From assembly GCF_045124755.1 (NCBI RefSeq), contig NZ_JBGVMK010000052.1: DNA of 64,000 bases. One strand, given 5' to 3'. The notes beneath the pieces were generated by a model that saw only the letters and a list, made by a program, of their open reading frames with translations, did not search any database and had not been told where the DNA came from. Positions within the stretch are counted from its first letter, which is position 1. Every line of letters begins with the position of its first letter. Shown here in pieces: positions 1-7,985 of the stretch. The translations under genes were made by a program, and so were the position numbers. This stretch comes from Succinimonas sp045124755. GTDB lineage: Bacteria; Pseudomonadota; Gammaproteobacteria; Enterobacterales; Succinivibrionaceae.

Positions 1-73
1 GATCACGAACGGCCGGAAACCAGGGATCAGGAATTACTGGAAACTGAGGATCAGGAACTGAAGAAACGGGGGA

Positions 74-288
74 TCAGAATCGCTTTAAAAGGTGGTCACG
101 AATTTTATCAAAGGGGGTATAGTAAAAGAGAAAATTTCCATTATCTGCAAGCAGCTGGATATATTGGCGATCTGTTTGTGCTGTATTCTGGCATCTTTGT
201 TTGATGCGGCTCTTTCCCGTAAATATTCAGGAAAGTCCCATAATTCAGAGACTCCTTTGGAATTTGAGTAAAACTCGATGTTAAACAC
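74..288 (-). pseudogene. HigB/Gp49-like toxin remnant (frameshifted)
   Basis: The first ~45 residues (MFNIEFYSNSKGVSELWDF..., then KDARIQHKQIAN) resemble the start of phage Gp49/HigB-family RelE-fold toxins, which cut mRNA in type II toxin-antitoxin modules. The open frame then becomes nonsense. Losing one base at about position 160 and reading on gives YIQLLADNGNF, the helix expected next in this family, and that frame stops at 74-76. The usual C-terminal catalytic strands are missing, so the copy is both frameshifted and truncated. The HigA-like fragment just upstream supports a dead module. Family assignment is from motif recognition only. Confidence 0.5.
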
Positions 289-355
289 AGTGGCATTCTC
301 ATTTGCTTTCGTTTAAGACAATGACAGCATAAATGCGTCCAAATCACAAGGAGTT

Positions 356-547
356 TTACGAGGGAGAGATATGAAATGCCAGTAAAAAGTTCAATGCTGC
401 CGGTTGAATTGCTTCATACTCTCTGCGAAACTCTTCATCTCGCCCGAACTCTTCATCTGTCATCAATTCGTTCGTCAGTTCCTGAAGGTCACTCAAGATT
501 TCATCCCTTTTTTGAAAAATGGTATTTCTGCCCCTGGAAGAAGGCAA
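356..547 (-). pseudogene. possible HigA-like antitoxin N-terminal fragment
   Basis: This 63-codon frame begins with TTG. It contains MTDEEF and then DEEFRREYEAIQP, close to the leader of HigA/XRE antitoxins (a 'EFxxEYxALxPEF' pattern that precedes the helix-turn-helix). Where the HTH should follow, the reading turns to unrelated residues and stops. It lies on the same strand just upstream of the HigB-like remnant. In intact hig loci the toxin normally comes first, so the two fragments may come from different modules or from a rearrangement. It could also be a chance ORF. Confidence 0.35.
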
Positions 548-674
548 GTCAGCGGAACCTTTAACGGCAAGAGAAAGATGGCCAATGGAAAAGTGTCACC
601 GCTGGTGACACAATTGTCATGGACGAATATTCCTTTGCCAGCCACCTGTAAGAAGGCAATTCAGCGGAACCTTT
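538..674. repeat. 25-bp direct repeat flanking a perfect inverted repeat
   Basis: Positions 538-562 and 650-674 match at 24 of 25 bases. The second copy overlaps the last codons and stop of the metallophosphoesterase gene, so the first looks like a duplicated scrap of that gene end. Between them, 593-611 is a perfect 8-bp inverted repeat (GTGTCACC, 3-nt loop, GGTGACAC). The hairpin has no T-run, so it is a poor terminator; it may be a protein-binding site or a recombination scar next to the toxin-antitoxin debris. Confidence 0.5.
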
Positions 675-1251
675 CAGCCCTCTTGAAAAAGTAGCTCCGG
701 AGCTCGGGATCTGTTATCAAAACCGGCAGAAAATCATTGGGCGCATAGTCCACGCACACGTTATGCCGAATCATGCCATCGGGAGTTTCCGTGGAGGGCT
801 TTTCGTGGATATGGCCGTGCCAGATCTCCCGGCAGCCTGCTCCGTCGCAGATCTTCTTGAACTCGGACTCCTTGGGATAATACTCCTCCGAGGCGCAGGG
901 ATAGTGGCAGATAAAATGCCGGCCCACGATGTGGTACGTTCTGATATCCGTAAAGCCGCAGGAACGGTAGAAATTCACCGGCTGGGTATCATGATTGCCC
1001 TTTACCAGAAAGCGGGTGCCCTTTAGGGAGCTTATAAGATCAATGTAGTACTGCTTGGTGGCGGCCCTGGTCAGCGCCACATCTCCCAGAAAAACCACCA
1101 CATCGTCTTCCTGCACCGTTGCCTGATAGCGATCCCGCATATATTCGGCGCAGGCCAGGGCACCCTCGTCGCTCCACTCAAAGGGGCGGCCGGCATACTT
1201 GATGATGTTGGTATGCCCGAAATGATGGTCAGAAGTGAAATAAAGATTCAT
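661..1251 (-). CDS. calcineurin-like metallophosphoesterase
   Basis: A 196-residue protein with the ordered metal-binding motifs of the calcineurin-like superfamily: DHHFGH near the N-terminus, GDV around residue 60, GNHD around residue 90, and a C-terminal GHIH. It should hydrolyse a phosphomonoester or phosphodiester using two metal ions in the cytoplasm; the substrate cannot be read from sequence. A longer frame is open upstream to 1347, but MNLYFTSD at 1251 is the better start: the family begins right at the DxHxxH motif, and GGAGG lies 4 nt upstream. It is the last gene of the minus-strand series that starts with the T6SS genes, about 100 bp after the PDZ gene. A T6SS role is not implied. 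Confidence 0.85.
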   Translation of the reverse strand: MNLYFTSDHHFGHTNIIKYAGRPFEWSDEGALACAEYMRDRYQATVQEDDVVVFLGDVALTRAATKQYYIDLISSLKGTRFLVKGNHDTQPVNFYRSCGFTDIRTYHIVGRHFICHYPCASEEYYPKESEFKKICDGAGCREIWHGHIHEKPSTETPDGMIRHNVCVDYAPNDFLPVLITDPELRSYFFKRAERFR

Positions 1252-1355
1252 AGTGCCTCCCGCTCCCGTTCTCAGACTCAGACAGGGCGTTTCCGAAATG
1301 TTCTCGGTAATACTCTCGGTAACGCCCTCGCAAACCCCATGCCGCAAACCTCATG

Positions 1356-2813
1356 CTATTTCAGGATGTATTCCTTTTTGTCCGCGTCAATCCGGACATA
1401 CCCGGACTTAAGCTCAGGCCTCAGCCCCCGCTGCGCGGATCTTATGGTAATGACCTGCTGAATCATGGCATCCCGCACTGCCGGCTTCGTATTGGCCGGA
1501 AGGGAGGTTATCATAGGATCCTGCATAACCTCGTTCATGTCTATATCTACCACGGAGGCGCTGAAGGCGAGACATTTGGCATTCAAGGGCAGCGTGTACT
1601 CCTCTTTTCCGCTGTAATGGAAGACCCCGCTCATGTCGGTAACCCCGATATAGGTGAACTTGGAGTTGAGGGCGGGATCTCCTTCGCCGCTGTCAGCCAC
1701 AGCGGAAACAAAGATTTTGGCGCCGGGGTAGGATTTTATGAGCACCTTGGGCTGGCTTTCCTTGAGAGCTCTTTCCTGCCGGCTTCTGATATCCTCCGGA
1801 CTCATGAGGCGGCCGGTATTGTCGCTTATCCAGAACCATCCGGTTACTGCTTTGCCGTTTACCAGAACCTCCCGGAATTCCTGATGGGCCTCGGGAATGT
1901 CCCTCGTGTCCTTAGCAAAGGCAGCGGGATCCGGAACCTTGATTTCCGCGTCTTCCGGAGATCCTGACTCATAAAGCTTTTTGAGTTCGCCGATGTATTT
2001 GAGGGAGTCCTTTCTCGTAAAGGAGGGGCCGTTATCCGCGGTATTGTAGATAAAGCCCCGGGAGCCCTTGGGCATGGGCGCGGTTTTGAGAATGCGGCCG
2101 GAGACCTTGGACTTTTCCCCGGCGGCGGGACGGTAGATTATGAGCTGGGAGCCTTCGGTTTCCTTGGCCTTATTAATCTGAGCTGCCATGGACTGATGCA
2201 CCTTGGGGCAGCTTCCGTTGGGGAAATCAAAGAGAGTTTTTTCGGAACCGGCCATGCCGATAATAATGTCCCCGGCTCTGAGTCCGGCCCGGGCTCCGGG
2301 AGCTTCCAGAGAAACGCTGGCAATGACCGTCATGCAGGCGGCGGGCTCGTTATTTCCGGCCATGAGATTCTCGAGGGGGATCGGTCTCAGGGGCATCTTG
2401 TCCGTGTCCGCAGAGCCGATATCCACGCCCCGGCCGTTCTTGTACTGGGTTTTTCCGGCAAACACCCGGGCGGTACCGGTATGGCGGCCCCGGGCATCCT
2501 TATAGGTAAGCTCTTCCCCGTAAAACACTGCGGAACCGATGGCCTTGCCGTTCTTGTCCTTAAATACCCATTCGTTCCCCAGCTTTCTTACGGAACCGGC
2601 ATGCTGTCCCTGAGCATCCCGGTAAACAATTTCATCCCCGAGCTTGCGGGCGGTGCCTGCCAGCTTGCCGTTAACCTTGTACTGGATCTCATTCCCGAGC
2701 TCCCGGGCCTCATACTTAAGGCTGCCGTCCCGGATATTGAGAGTCCAGGCCGGGCAGGATGCGGCGGATAAGGCGGCAAAGCCGGCAACAGCGGCAAGAA
2801 GAAGGCGCTTCAT
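1356..2813 (-). CDS. exported PDZ-domain protein with N-terminal beta-repeats
   Basis: A 485-residue protein with a Sec signal peptide (MKRLLLAAVAGFAALSAASC, cleavage near PAWT; no clear lipobox). After it come about five imperfect 20-residue repeats of the form Y-x-D/N-x-x-G-x-x-x-G-x-A, such as GTARKLGDEIVYRDAQG, like the short beta-hairpin repeats of WG or MORN type. A PDZ-like segment follows (ARAGLRAGDIIIGMAG, residues ~175-190), then a long C-terminal part with no match I recognise. The probable location is the periplasm, with the PDZ segment binding a peptide or protein partner. It begins about 145 bp after tssC2 on the same strand, so it could be co-expressed with the T6SS genes, but it is not a known core component. 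The RBS is GGGAG. Confidence 0.7.
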   Translation of the reverse strand: MKRLLLAAVAGFAALSAASCPAWTLNIRDGSLKYEARELGNEIQYKVNGKLAGTARKLGDEIVYRDAQGQHAGSVRKLGNEWVFKDKNGKAIGSAVFYGEELTYKDARGRHTGTARVFAGKTQYKNGRGVDIGSADTDKMPLRPIPLENLMAGNNEPAACMTVIASVSLEAPGARAGLRAGDIIIGMAGSEKTLFDFPNGSCPKVHQSMAAQINKAKETEGSQLIIYRPAAGEKSKVSGRILKTAPMPKGSRGFIYNTADNGPSFTRKDSLKYIGELKKLYESGSPEDAEIKVPDPAAFAKDTRDIPEAHQEFREVLVNGKAVTGWFWISDNTGRLMSPEDIRSRQERALKESQPKVLIKSYPGAKIFVSAVADSGEGDPALNSKFTYIGVTDMSGVFHYSGKEEYTLPLNAKCLAFSASVVDIDMNEVMQDPMITSLPANTKPAVRDAMIQQVITIRSAQRGLRPELKSGYVRIDADKKEYILK

Positions 2814-2959
2814 GATAATTTCTCCCGTGTTTAGTTCCTGATTTATGAGCGATACGCAAAGAAGGAAAAAGGAAAGGGACTCGCTTTTGCAGGGCTTAGC
2901 AAGGGTTTCTCATTTCCGGCTTTGATTATAGCCTATCCCTTCTGCCGGAAAAAATGAAA

Positions 2960-4423
2960 TCAGGCATTAACGCTGGGAACCCGGGTGCTCAGACACAGGG
3001 TGGTGGTGAGTCCCTCCAGCTGGTAATGGGGGCGGAGATAGAACTTCACATCATAGTAGCCGATGCGATCCTCTCGTTCCTCAATAACCACCCGGGCTTC
3101 CGCCAGAGGATAGCGGGCCTTGACCTCTTCGTCGGCGTTGGGATCCGAGGTCACGTATTCGCTGCTCCAGTCCGAGAGCCATTTGCTCATCTCCTCCCGG
3201 GACTTGAAGGATCCCAGCTTGTCCCGCACGATGCACTTCAGGTAATGCGCAAAACGGCACACCGCAAACATGTAGGGCAGCCGGGCCGAGAGCTGGGCAT
3301 TGGCGGTGGCGGCGGGGTTGTCGTAGACATGGGGCTTGTTTACCGTCTGGCCGCCGGGGAATACCGCATAGCTGGTGTTTTTGCAGTAGCACAGGGGCAA
3401 AAAGCCGTTACTGGAAATCTCCTCCTCCCGATGCTCCGGGATGGCGATCTCCAGGGGGATTCTCATGTCGGTCCTGAGCTTCCCGGGATGCCCCGGAAAT
3501 GCCGGCAAAAGATCCACAATGCCGCCGGATCTCACCCCGCGGATCCGGGCGCACCAGCCGTACCGGTCGAAGGCCCGGTTGATGTTGATGCCCATGGCAT
3601 AGGCGGCATTGATCCAGACGTGGGTATCCCTGTCCGGAGTTTCCTTTTCTTCGGTGAAGCAGAGGCCGGACACCTGGCAGCTGTCCGGGCCGTAGGGCAC
3701 CCGGGCCAGAATGCGGGGCAGGGTGAGAGCCACATAGCGGCTGTCCTCGGACTCTCTGAAGCTTTGCCAGAGGATGTATTCCGGGGTGCTGAAAATACTG
3801 GCGATATCCCGGGGATTGGAGAGCTGTCTCCAGGAATCCAGATTCATAATGGAAGGGGCGGCCGCGCTGATAAAGGGACTGTGGGTGGCGGCGGCGATCT
3901 GAGCGATGCCCTTCAGAAGCTCCATGTCGGGAGCCAGATGGTTGAAGTAGTAGTCCCCGATGATCACCCCCAGAGGTTCGCCGCCCGCGGTGCCGTATTC
4001 GTCTTCGTACAGTCTCCGAAAAATCGGGCTCTGATCCCAGGAGGTGCCCCGGAACTTTCTGATGGTGCGGGAGAGCTGTTTTTTGGAGATGTTGTAGACC
4101 CGGATTTTAATGCTTTCCGCCGGGGGCGTGCGGGTTACGAGGTAATGCAGTCCCCGCCAGGCGCTTTCCAGTCCGGTGAAGTCGGGGTGGTGGATAATGG
4201 CGTTAAGCAGGGCGTTAACCTTGCGGTCGGTTTCGGCGATGATAGCCTCAGCGGCATACAGGGGCCGATCCCTGAGGGCTTCCGGGAGATCCGCCGCCAT
4301 CTCCGAAAGGAGCATGACCGCCTGTTTCAGATCCTGAGGCAGCTCCTGAAGCCAGGAGGCGAGAGATCCGGTATCACTGATGGCGGTATTTTGGGCGGTA
4401 TTGCTTTCGGCGGTCGGTTCCAC
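2960..4423 (-). CDS. tssC: second T6SS contractile sheath large subunit (TssC paralogue)
   Basis: A 487-residue TssC/VipB (EvpB family) protein that aligns with the other tssC in this window over nearly its whole length. Shared blocks include SAWRGLHYLV, GTSWDQSP, DEYGTAGGEP, SIMNLDSW, NGFLPLCY and FYLRPHYQLEG. TssC pairs with TssB to build the contractile sheath that drives the Hcp tube. The N-terminus (first ~60 residues) differs from tssC1, which is where TssB contacts are usually made. The start is GTG, with AAGGGG 6 nt upstream. It is 87 bp downstream of clpV. A second intact sheath gene without its own tssB is unusual. Nothing in the frame suggests decay. Confidence 0.9.
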   Translation of the reverse strand: MEPTAESNTAQNTAISDTGSLASWLQELPQDLKQAVMLLSEMAADLPEALRDRPLYAAEAIIAETDRKVNALLNAIIHHPDFTGLESAWRGLHYLVTRTPPAESIKIRVYNISKKQLSRTIRKFRGTSWDQSPIFRRLYEDEYGTAGGEPLGVIIGDYYFNHLAPDMELLKGIAQIAAATHSPFISAAAPSIMNLDSWRQLSNPRDIASIFSTPEYILWQSFRESEDSRYVALTLPRILARVPYGPDSCQVSGLCFTEEKETPDRDTHVWINAAYAMGININRAFDRYGWCARIRGVRSGGIVDLLPAFPGHPGKLRTDMRIPLEIAIPEHREEEISSNGFLPLCYCKNTSYAVFPGGQTVNKPHVYDNPAATANAQLSARLPYMFAVCRFAHYLKCIVRDKLGSFKSREEMSKWLSDWSSEYVTSDPNADEEVKARYPLAEARVVIEEREDRIGYYDVKFYLRPHYQLEGLTTTLCLSTRVPSVNA

Positions 4424-4510
4424 AGGAAACCCCTTAAAAATCTTAGCCTGAATAATGGCGTAAAAAGCCGGAGTCCCTTCAGGCGGAGGCTCCGGCCCCT
4501 GTCATATCTG

Positions 4511-7168
4511 CTATGACGCAGCCTTTTCCGTAAACTCAAAGACAAATTTGCCGTCCTTGGCATCGGCGGTTATCTCGGCAAGCTCCTTTCCGGCCATGGC
4601 GAATTCCAGGAATTTCGCGCTGACATCCGGCAGAAGGTCGTTATTGATAACGGCATCGATAAGACGGGCGCCCGAGGCCACGTTGTCGCAGCGGCGGATA
4701 ATTTCGTCCCGGAGTCCCTGCTGGCAGATAAACTCGGCCCGGTACTTGTCCCGTACCCGCTTCACTACCTTGTTAAGCTTGAGGTCGATGATGCGGTTAA
4801 TGGCCTTGGTGCCCAGAGGATAGTAGGGCACCACGGTAATGCGGCCCAGGAGGGCGGCCGGGAATACCCGCATAAGATCCGGTCTGATGGCTTCGGCCAG
4901 AGTTTCGGGAGACGGGAGGGCGCTTTCGTCCGGACAGAGGTCGATGATCTTGTCATCCCCCACATTGGTGGTGAGAATGATGACGCAGTTCCGGAAGTTG
5001 ATAAGCCTTCCGGATCCGTCCTCCATGCGGCCCTTGTCAAAGACCTGGAAGAAGATCTCGTGCACGTCCCGGTGGGCCTTTTCGATTTCGTCCAGCAAAA
5101 CCACGCTGTAGGGCCGGCGTCTTACCGCCTCGGTGAGCACGCCGCCTTCGCCGTAGCCCACGTATCCCGGAGGAGCTCCCTTCAGGGTGGATACGGTATG
5201 AGCCTCCTGGAATTCGCTCATATTGATGGTGATGAGATTGTTTTCGGTGCCGTATAGCTGTTCGGCCAGAGCCAGCGCGGTTTCGGTTTTGCCCACGCCG
5301 GAGGGGCCGGCCAGCATGATCACCGCAATGGGCTTATCCGGGTCAGCCAGAGCGGCCCGGGCGGTTAAGATGCGCTTTGCGATCAGGGAAACGCCCTGAT
5401 CCTGCCCGATAACCCGCTCCTGCATATGATCCCCGAGACTCAGCACGGAGCTGATTTCATTCTTCACCATGCGGCCCAGGGGGATCCCGGTCCATTCGGA
5501 GATCACGGAACTAACGGCCTGTTCGTCCACCTCCGGGAGCACCATGGGGCTGTCCCCCTGAAGCTCGTTAAGCTCGTCCCGGGTTTTCTGGAGGAGATCC
5601 CGATCCTCGGGTGTGGGAGCGGCACCGTTCTCCTGAGAGCTCAGACGGTTCCGGAGATCCAGATAGTTCTTGGCGAGAGCGCTGATCTTGTCATGGCGTT
5701 CTTTAAGGGCGCTGAGTTCCTTTTCAGATGAGTCAATCAGCTTCTGCACGGCCTCCAGCTCCTCGGCGCGGTTAAAGCCCTCCTGATCCTCCCGGGAGAG
5801 GATATCCTTTTCCAGCCGGAGGGATTCCAGCTTTCTGCCCAGGAATTCGATTTCCGCAGGAAGGGTGCTCTGACTCAAAGCTACCTTGGCGCAGGCCGTA
5901 TCCAGCACGCTCACGCCCTTGTCGGGGAGCTGCCTCGTGGGAATGTAGCGGCGGGAGAGGGTAACTGTGGCCTTGACTGCTTCGTCCAGAATTCTCACGT
6001 GGTGATACTTTTCCAGAAAGCCGGTCATGGCCCGGAGCATGCGGAAGGCCTTTTCGTCATCGGGCTCCTGCACCAGAATGTTTTCAAAACGGCGGGTCAG
6101 GGCCGGATCCTTTTCAAAATACTTCACATATTCCCGGTAGGTGGTGGCGGCGATGCAGCGGAGTTCGCCCCGGGCCAGCGCGGGCTTGATGAGGTTTGCG
6201 GCATCGTTCTGTCCGGCGGCGCCCCCGGCTCCGATAAGGGTGTGGGCCTCATCGATAAAGAGGATAATGGGAACATCGGAGGATTTTACTTCTTCGATAA
6301 CCTGCTTTAAGCGGTTTTCAAATTCGCCCTTCATGGAGGCTCCGGCCTGCAGGAGTCCCATGTCCAGGGAGCGGAGCACGGTGCCCTTCAGGCAGTCCGG
6401 GACATCTCCCTTGGCCAGTCTTACCGCAAAGCCTTCCACCACGGCGGTTTTGCCCACGCCGGCCTCGCCGGTGAGGATGGGGTTGTTCTGCCGGCGTCTC
6501 AGAAGCACGTCCAGCATCTTTCTGATTTCTTCATCCCGGCCCACAATGCCGTCGATTTTGCCTTCCCGGGCCAAAGCGGTCATATCGGTGGTGTAAAGAT
6601 CCAGAGCTTCGCCCTTGCGGAGGCCGGATTCGTTCATAAGTCCGGAAACCTGTCCGGTGCCGGTGTCTCCGGAGGAAGGCATGGCTGCGGCTTCGGGAGA
6701 ATTTCCGGTGATCTCCAGGAACTTTTCCTGCAGAAGATCTCCGTTGATCTTCACCATTTCGGAGCTGATTTCATGGAGCCGGCGGCTTAAATCGGGGTTC
6801 AGCTTAATGGCGAGGAGGAGATGTCCGGTGCGGATGAGGGGGCTCTGATAAACAATGGAGGCGGCCATCCAGCCTTCCTGAATGGCGGTTTCCAAAAGCG
6901 GGGAAAACCCCGAAATGGCGCTGGCGCCCCGGGGCAGGGTATCCAGAGCCTTTACCAGATCCGCGGACAGACGGGCCTCGTCAATGCCGTAATAGCGGAT
7001 AATTTCATGAAAATCAGCGGGATCTCCCAGAAGGATCTGATTCAGGTAGTGGGCGATATCCACGCTGGGGTTCCCCCGGGTTTTGCAGAGGGCGGTGGCG
7101 CTTTCCAGAGCCCGGTAGGCGATGCCGGAAAGTTTGGAAAAGAGCTGTTTCTTCTTTAGCTTTATCAT
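4511..7168 (-). CDS. clpV: T6SS sheath-disassembly ATPase ClpV (TssH)
   Basis: An 885-residue Clp/Hsp100 AAA+ protein with two ATPase modules: Walker A GEAGVGKT at residues 233-240 and GPSGVGKT at 621-628. A ClpB-like coiled-coil middle domain lies between them (around 430-560). The N-domain begins with LFSKLSGIAYRALESAT, as in TssH rather than ClpB. Its role is to unfold and recycle contracted TssB/TssC sheath in the cytoplasm. The location inside a tssABC/hcp cluster settles ClpV over ClpB. An AGGAG site precedes the ATG. It lies 149 bp downstream of hcp, behind a terminator, so it needs read-through or its own promoter. Confidence 0.95.
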   Translation of the reverse strand: MIKLKKKQLFSKLSGIAYRALESATALCKTRGNPSVDIAHYLNQILLGDPADFHEIIRYYGIDEARLSADLVKALDTLPRGASAISGFSPLLETAIQEGWMAASIVYQSPLIRTGHLLLAIKLNPDLSRRLHEISSEMVKINGDLLQEKFLEITGNSPEAAAMPSSGDTGTGQVSGLMNESGLRKGEALDLYTTDMTALAREGKIDGIVGRDEEIRKMLDVLLRRRQNNPILTGEAGVGKTAVVEGFAVRLAKGDVPDCLKGTVLRSLDMGLLQAGASMKGEFENRLKQVIEEVKSSDVPIILFIDEAHTLIGAGGAAGQNDAANLIKPALARGELRCIAATTYREYVKYFEKDPALTRRFENILVQEPDDEKAFRMLRAMTGFLEKYHHVRILDEAVKATVTLSRRYIPTRQLPDKGVSVLDTACAKVALSQSTLPAEIEFLGRKLESLRLEKDILSREDQEGFNRAEELEAVQKLIDSSEKELSALKERHDKISALAKNYLDLRNRLSSQENGAAPTPEDRDLLQKTRDELNELQGDSPMVLPEVDEQAVSSVISEWTGIPLGRMVKNEISSVLSLGDHMQERVIGQDQGVSLIAKRILTARAALADPDKPIAVIMLAGPSGVGKTETALALAEQLYGTENNLITINMSEFQEAHTVSTLKGAPPGYVGYGEGGVLTEAVRRRPYSVVLLDEIEKAHRDVHEIFFQVFDKGRMEDGSGRLINFRNCVIILTTNVGDDKIIDLCPDESALPSPETLAEAIRPDLMRVFPAALLGRITVVPYYPLGTKAINRIIDLKLNKVVKRVRDKYRAEFICQQGLRDEIIRRCDNVASGARLIDAVINNDLLPDVSAKFLEFAMAGKELAEITADAKDGKFVFEFTEKAAS

Positions 7169-7271
7169 ATGCGGTAATCTCCTGATTGGGGGCTTTCGGG
7201 AAGCTCTTAATTAATCAGAAAGAAGGTAATTCATTAGTCACTTTAATTCCGGACAGCCCGGAAACAACAAA

Positions 7272-7299
7272 AAAGACAGATTACGGGGAATCTGTCTTT
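7272..7299 (-). terminator. intrinsic terminator after hcp
   Basis: Perfect 11-bp inverted repeat (7272-7282 with 7289-7299, 6-nt loop). On the minus strand it is followed by a T-rich run (read from 7274 down to 7261). It sits 18 bp past the hcp stop codon. In many T6SS loci hcp is expressed above the other genes, and a partial terminator here would allow that; the ratio is inference. Confidence 0.8.
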
Positions 7300-7317
7300 G
7301 CTGTCAAATATGCTTAA

Positions 7318-7833
7318 TTAGGCATTCTCTACCTGGCTGAAGGAGGCCTCAACAGCGCCGTCCTTGGTATTGTCGTCCTTGATTGCGGTGTACTTCCAGG
7401 TGATCTTGGAGGCAACAATATCAACCACTTCTACCGGGGTGCAGGCTTTTTCAGCGGTGGGAAGAACAATCGGAGCTTCGGCGCCGGCAACTACGGAGGC
7501 AACGGCTGCCTTGACGATCTTGCACTGCTCCATGGTTACCTCGTAAACAGGAACCTGGGCGCCGGCAATAGCGCGGCAAACATTGAACTCAACCTTAGCG
7601 ATCTTGGAACCGTTCATACAATACTGCTGGATCTTGGGAGATGCCTTGTCCAGGAGATGAGTGAAGGTGAAGGGCATAAAGGTGCCTCTGCCTGAAACGT
7701 CAGTGGTGCGGCCGGAAGTCACGTTCTGCATGGAACCGAGCTTAAAGTCAACAACTTCAATCCACTTGCTGTGGCCCTTGTCAGCGGACTCGCCATCGAT
7801 GCCGTCGAGCTTAATAAAGAAATCAGATGCCAT
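7318..7833 (-). CDS. hcp: T6SS tube protein Hcp
   Basis: A 171-residue Hcp-family protein. It begins MASDFFIKLDGIDGES and continues with the family pattern GHSKWIEV (strand 2) and GRTTDVSGRG; later come PFTFTHLLDKASPKI and the C-terminal KITWKYTAI strand. Hexameric rings stack to form the inner tube propelled by the TssB/TssC sheath and carry effectors. No C-terminal toxin extension is present, so it is a structural Hcp. It is preceded by AGGAG and followed by a strong terminator; the 152-bp gap from tssC1 could hold a separate promoter. Confidence 0.95.
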   Translation of the reverse strand: MASDFFIKLDGIDGESADKGHSKWIEVVDFKLGSMQNVTSGRTTDVSGRGTFMPFTFTHLLDKASPKIQQYCMNGSKIAKVEFNVCRAIAGAQVPVYEVTMEQCKIVKAAVASVVAGAEAPIVLPTAEKACTPVEVVDIVASKITWKYTAIKDDNTKDGAVEASFSQVENA

Positions 7834-7985
7834 GATAAAGTTCTCCTATTCAAATGAACATCCTCACGGAGACGCATTGCGCGCTCCAATTCCTCTGGTT
7901 TCCCAGAATCTTTTCCGGAAGCCTCCGGGGCTGTCCGGGTAATTCTTCAGGAGCCTCCCGGAATCCCGGGGGCCCTGTTCTGAGA

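Noticed and set aside
2954..4516. 520-codon plus-strand frame opposite tssC2
   Set aside because: Antisense shadow of a clear sheath gene. Gly/Pro/Val-rich translation typical of reverse frames, no ribosome site.
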